Made by a program: the position numbers and the translations under genes | Assembly: GCA_023262065.1 (NCBI GenBank) | Contig: JALRDW010000291.1 | Location: 1 to 8,312 of the forward strand | Direction: 5' to 3' | Origin: Acidimicrobiia bacterium | GTDB lineage: Bacteria > Actinomycetota > Acidimicrobiia > IMCC26256 | Length of the DNA: 8,312 nt | Shown: positions 6,801-8,312 of the stretch, in pieces | How the letters are laid out: each line of letters opens with the position of its first letter | How positions within the stretch are numbered: position 1 is the first letter of the stretch | Notes under the pieces: model-generated | The model's database searches: none | The model's input: only the letters and a program-made list of their open reading frames with translations | What the model was told of the DNA's origin: nothing

Positions 6801-7032
6801 GCTCGACCTCGTCCGCCTCGAGACCCGCGACGGCCTCACGCTCTACGAGGTGGAGCCGTGGCGCCCCGTGCGCGCGGTGACGCCGGCCGACGGTGGCGCA
6901 CCGGTCGCGGTTCGCTCTGACGCCGACAACCCGGCCGGACGGGTGACCCTCGCCGTGCCGTACTCGGGGGCCTGGCGGGCCCGGGGCGGGACGCCGTCCG
7001 TCGGTCTCGACCGGGTTCGCGCGCTTCATTAG
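3850..7032 (+). CDS. Large membrane glycosyltransferase, GT2 domain plus polytopic membrane region; 3' end truncated at the junction
   Basis: As read, 1060 residues from ATG 3850; the open frame continues upstream to a TTG at 3784 but family-like sequence does not. Residues 1-120 are Pro/Gly/Asp-rich and probably disordered and cytoplasmic. A GT-A fold domain follows (about 126-340): VVAVVVVRD start, DDGS (164-167), HGD (214-216, in place of the DxD metal motif) and EDVDLGWR (315-322) with catalytic-type acidic residues. A first membrane segment lies near 371-395, then about ten more between 484 and 855 (for example 563-580, 616-636, 646-679, 695-715, 748-787, 800-855). Residues 860-1048 look like an extracytoplasmic domain. 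Such proteins transfer sugars from nucleotide or lipid donors during cell-envelope assembly; the substrate is not deducible. The final residues RALH and the TAG stop fall on the compositional junction and read SHMT codons out of frame, so the true C-terminus is missing. Confidence 0.9.
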   Translation: MDAEHPDGPTGAAEPEAGAPRGLPTLGPDQYRPSSLSRLFDGPITRPDPASQLGADGRFHLCSSAHGHAAAGPAEPPTPDGPGPADGPEVPDPDGVVGPSDGTDAADQPADQWFIDGYDDLFEEGPRPPVVAVVVVRDPGPWFEEALGALAALDYPELSVLVIDDGSAEDPTPRIAAIAPGAFVRRREVAGGFATAANEVIATVQGAPFLLFVHGDAVLDPNALTILVDEAVRSNAGVVGPKVVRHDDVGALLEVGMTVDRLGAPHTMIEPGEIDQEQHDAVRDVFWISGVAMLVRADLFAEIGGFDPDAAPGAEDVDLGWRARIAGARIMVAPDARVRHHLDDALRDVLTAPPVEVEAARHRAMLTSAGGLSLLWMVPLALALAVLESIAALLTGHRRRAGAVLGGWWRALRAIPAARPARRAAQSHRRVHDGDLRYLQSRGSSRVKRFMNGTLHADDRLRGLSAAGRTITDVAAERVREPVGIAVLVFTFLVAIGSRGLLLGSVPQVGQFRVWPGVGEAVTTFTSGWRDSLLGASTQQPPLLVVVSGLGTLLFGATGLARTLLIVAAMPVGVLAAWRLGRAVAGPGSAAVVTGLAYGVLPLPRNAIAAGRLGPLVLYAVAPAIVLGIARLAGLLEAPRRPRRRLVAIAALTAFAAVWWPPALLFPLAVAAAVTIAAPFTRSGGATLGWRPSVLTSLGALALLLPWPFVLVGLGDGGTLGFAYSGHLRVVDILRLRTGPAGAGPAIWVLLGVAFVVLLIASGPRFVWAVRAWALMVLGYAAAWIPGRFAADWSVPVREGLLVPAAVGLALAVGLGAAAFAADLGRRGFGWRQVAVVVAAGSLVVPALAFAADTVGGRWGAPSNTWADELSWMEGRASAGDFRVLWLGDASILPLDPGRRGALAYGVSANGTGDARVLVPTPARGAQERLTDAVDALRMRATNRIGSMVGPMGFRFIAVPETPGPDQRPVRPAPDDLTGTLADQLDLVRLETRDGLTLYEVEPWRPVRAVTPADGGAPVAVRSDADNPAGRVTLAVPYSGAWRARGGTPSVGLDRVRALH
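7005..7031. other. Compositional and coding junction, probable chimeric contig join
   Basis: Left of here DNA is very GC-rich with G/C at nearly every third codon position; right of here it is near balanced with many A/T-ending codons. The left gene loses its C-terminal end and the right gene its N-terminal end at this point. The TAG at 7030-7032 is made of SHMT codons TTA GGG read in another frame. Recognisable SHMT-like coding (S-L-G-H-P-G-D-K-Y) begins by 7026; the preceding TCGCGCGCT could belong to either side, so the break cannot be placed more precisely. No inverted repeats, integrase or attachment-like duplication is visible. Confidence 0.85.
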
Positions 7033-8126
7033 GGCACCCCGGTGATAAGTATGAAACTGGCCTTGGCGCTATCGAACAGATTGAGATCATTACTCAAGAA
7101 CTTGCCTGTGAAGTCTTCGGTTCAACCTATGCTGAATTTCGTGTTCCATCTGGAGCGATTGCAAATCTCTACGCATTTATGGCAACGACAGAGCCACATG
7201 ACACCATCATTGCTCCCCCACCAGCTATTGGTGGCCACGTTACCCACCATAAAGCTGGCTCAGCCGGCCTCTACCGTCTTAAAACAATCTCCGCGCCAGT
7301 TGATCAATCTGGATACACCATCGATATCGATGCGCTACGTAAACTTGCACATGAAGTAAAGCCAAAGCTGATCACAGTCGGTGGTTCACTCAATCTCTTC
7401 CATCACCCCATTGCGCAAGTGCGTGCGATTGCTGATGAAGTAGGCGCAAAAGTTCTCTTTGATGCAGCTCATCTCTGCGGAATGATCGCCGGCAAAGTCT
7501 GGCCACAACCGCTCGTTGAGGGCGCGCACTTAATGACATTTTCAACGTATAAATCACTCGGTGGACCTGCGGGTGGTCTGATTGTTACTAATGATGATGA
7601 AATTGCACAGAAGCTAGATGCCATCGCTTATCCAGGGCTAACTGCAAATTTTGATGCCGCCAAGACTGCAGCACTTGGAATTACTTTGCAGGATTGGAAG
7701 TCTGTCGGGCGCGAATATGCGCAGATGATGGTTAAAACATCTCAAGCACTTGCACAACACTTACATGAAAGTGGAGTCAAAATCTTTGCAGCAGATAAAG
7801 GCTTTACAACGTCACATCAATTCGCGATTCTGGCAGCCCCTTACGGTGGGGGTCAGAACGCTGCTCGTCGTATGGGCGAAGCCGGCCTACTTGCTTGTGG
7901 AATTGGCCTACCCATCGAACAAGTAGAAGGCGATCTGAACGGGCTTCGAATCGGCACACCTGAAATTGTTCGAATTGGCATGAAGGTTGAGGATATGAAA
8001 GAGCTCGCAGGATTTATTGCTCGCTCACTTGACTCTAAACCTGATTCACAATCAATCAAGCGTGAAATCACCGAATGGCGCAAACAATTTAGCGGTGTGC
8101 ATTACACCGTTGATTTACCTAACTGA
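7026..8126 (+). CDS. Serine hydroxymethyltransferase-like PLP enzyme, N-terminus missing
   Basis: The frame runs from the junction without a start codon; the internal ATG at 7179 lies well inside conserved sequence (GHPGDKYETG at 7032-7061, VPSGAIANLYAF before it), so it is not the true start. About 366 residues remain of a family near 420-450. Seen: GGHVTHH (SHMT GGHLTHG-type motif), FDAAHLCGMIAG with the PLP-ring Asp at 7461-7463 and His at 7470-7472, and the PLP-lysine motif STYKSLGGPAGG with Lys at 7551-7553. The standard SHMT motif is THKTLRGPRGG, so His and two Arg are replaced. SHMT interconverts serine and glycine with tetrahydrofolate in the cytoplasm; this divergent clade may be a paralogue with aldolase or alpha-methylserine-type activity (inference). 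Codon use is unlike everything left of 7026. It ends at TGA 8124-8126, overlapping the convergent gene by 8 bases. Confidence 0.88.
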   Translation, partial: SLGHPGDKYETGLGAIEQIEIITQELACEVFGSTYAEFRVPSGAIANLYAFMATTEPHDTIIAPPPAIGGHVTHHKAGSAGLYRLKTISAPVDQSGYTIDIDALRKLAHEVKPKLITVGGSLNLFHHPIAQVRAIADEVGAKVLFDAAHLCGMIAGKVWPQPLVEGAHLMTFSTYKSLGGPAGGLIVTNDDEIAQKLDAIAYPGLTANFDAAKTAALGITLQDWKSVGREYAQMMVKTSQALAQHLHESGVKIFAADKGFTTSHQFAILAAPYGGGQNAARRMGEAGLLACGIGLPIEQVEGDLNGLRIGTPEIVRIGMKVEDMKELAGFIARSLDSKPDSQSIKREITEWRKQFSGVHYTVDLPN

Positions 8127-8312
8127 TTGGCACCTTTTGTGATGGGCATGCACTGAGAATCGAAGTCATCGCTGCCTTCTCGGGGGTTGTTACCCATAAC
8201 GAGTATTTAGCTTTTACGGCAATCTGTTGGGCAATGTATGTGCAACGAAAACTCTTAAGGGGTGGCAGCCACGTTGCAGCATCTCCATCACCCTTCTGAG
8301 AATTAAGTCGTC
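8119..8312 (-). CDS. C-terminal fragment of HNH endonuclease family protein (DUF1524/GmrSD C-terminal type), 5' partial
   Basis: The minus strand is open from the window edge to TAG at 8121-8119, giving 63 residues with no start codon in view. Seen: W-L-P-P (14-17), F-R-C-T-Y (21-25), Q-I-A-V-K-A-K-Y (29-36), L-W-V-T (38-41), P-E-K-A-A-M (43-48) and S-A-C (53-55). This spacing (WLPP, C-T-Y, VK..., E-K, final C) matches what I know of the ends of secreted actinobacterial HNH-family nucleases, where the two cysteines (23 and 55) could form a disulfide. The catalytic HNH part and any signal peptide lie beyond the right edge, so activity cannot be judged. The gene converges with the SHMT-like gene, stop codons overlapping by 8 bases, and shares its lower-GC codon use, so both belong to the same genome. 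Coding status looks good; the family name is by recall. Confidence 0.7.
   Translation of the reverse strand, partial: RLNSQKGDGDAATWLPPLKSFRCTYIAQQIAVKAKYSLWVTTPEKAAMTSILSACPSQKVPIS

Noticed and set aside
3646..7029. Very long minus-strand open frame antisense to the glycosyltransferase
   Set aside because: Stop-free antisense frames are expected in very GC-rich DNA; the translation is rich in R, E, H, P and G with no domains, and it ends exactly at the compositional junction. Only its last 149 codons have a ribosome-binding site and a sensible protein.
7005..7060. Phage or integrative-element attachment site at the junction
   Set aside because: No tRNA, direct repeat, integrase or inverted terminal repeat is visible on either side; truncation of both genes is better explained by a chimeric join.
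7042..7359. Plus-strand 105-codon open frame beginning GTG ATA AGT
   Set aside because: It overlaps the SHMT-like frame, which has clear conserved motifs over the same bases; its own translation shows no family features.
8127..8295. Short plus-strand open stretch and possible riboswitch or RNA after the SHMT-like gene
   Set aside because: The plus frame has no start codon, and the same DNA reads as a good nuclease-like C-terminus on the minus strand. No known riboswitch core was seen.

Overview
The window reads as two unrelated pieces of actinobacterial DNA joined at about position 7005-7031. Positions 1 to ~7020 are very GC-rich (by eye above 70%, third codon positions almost all G or C). 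Coenzyme F420 genes, a mannose-type nucleotidyltransferase and a large membrane glycosyltransferase point to a high-GC actinobacterium, plausibly Acidimicrobiia-like. From ~7032 to the end the base composition drops to roughly the high 40s in %GC and codons ending in A or T become common. The encoded proteins there still look actinobacterial, which would suit a low-GC freshwater lineage such as Nanopelagicales (acI). That taxonomic guess is inference.

Layout of the GC-rich part: the 3' end of a sugar-nucleotide pyrophosphorylase gene on + (1-798) converges with a minus-strand F420 operon read right to left: fbiA/cofD (3075-2137), cofE (2124-1414) and an FMN nitroreductase-like gene matching the C-terminal half of mycobacterial FbiB (1417-755). 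FbiA makes (dehydro-)F420-0, CofE adds glutamates, and the nitroreductase-like protein is the likely dehydro-F420 reductase. In Mycobacterium the last two are one fused protein; here they are separate genes overlapping by GTGA. The closeness of F420 genes and a mannose-1-phosphate guanylyltransferase-like gene recalls the mycobacterial fbiA-fbiB/manB neighbourhood. Upstream lie a strong GC hairpin, a small 149-residue gene of unknown function with three 15-residue repeats (3645-3196, minus), a divergent promoter region, and a large glycosyltransferase (3850-7032, plus) with a GT2 catalytic domain followed by a polytopic membrane region.

Layout of the low-GC part: a serine hydroxymethyltransferase-like gene on + lacking its N-terminus (about 7026-8126) and, converging on it with an 8-base overlap, the C-terminal 63 residues of a minus-strand gene (8312-8119) resembling secreted HNH endonuclease family proteins (DUF1524/GmrSD C-terminal type).

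The key observation is the join. The glycosyltransferase loses its C-terminal end and the SHMT-like gene its N-terminal end at the same place, exactly where composition changes, and the glycosyltransferase stop codon is an out-of-frame reading of SHMT codons. A chimeric contig is the simplest explanation, with a real recombination event as the alternative. I see no tRNA, rRNA, CRISPR array, insertion sequence or convincing new defence or mobile system.
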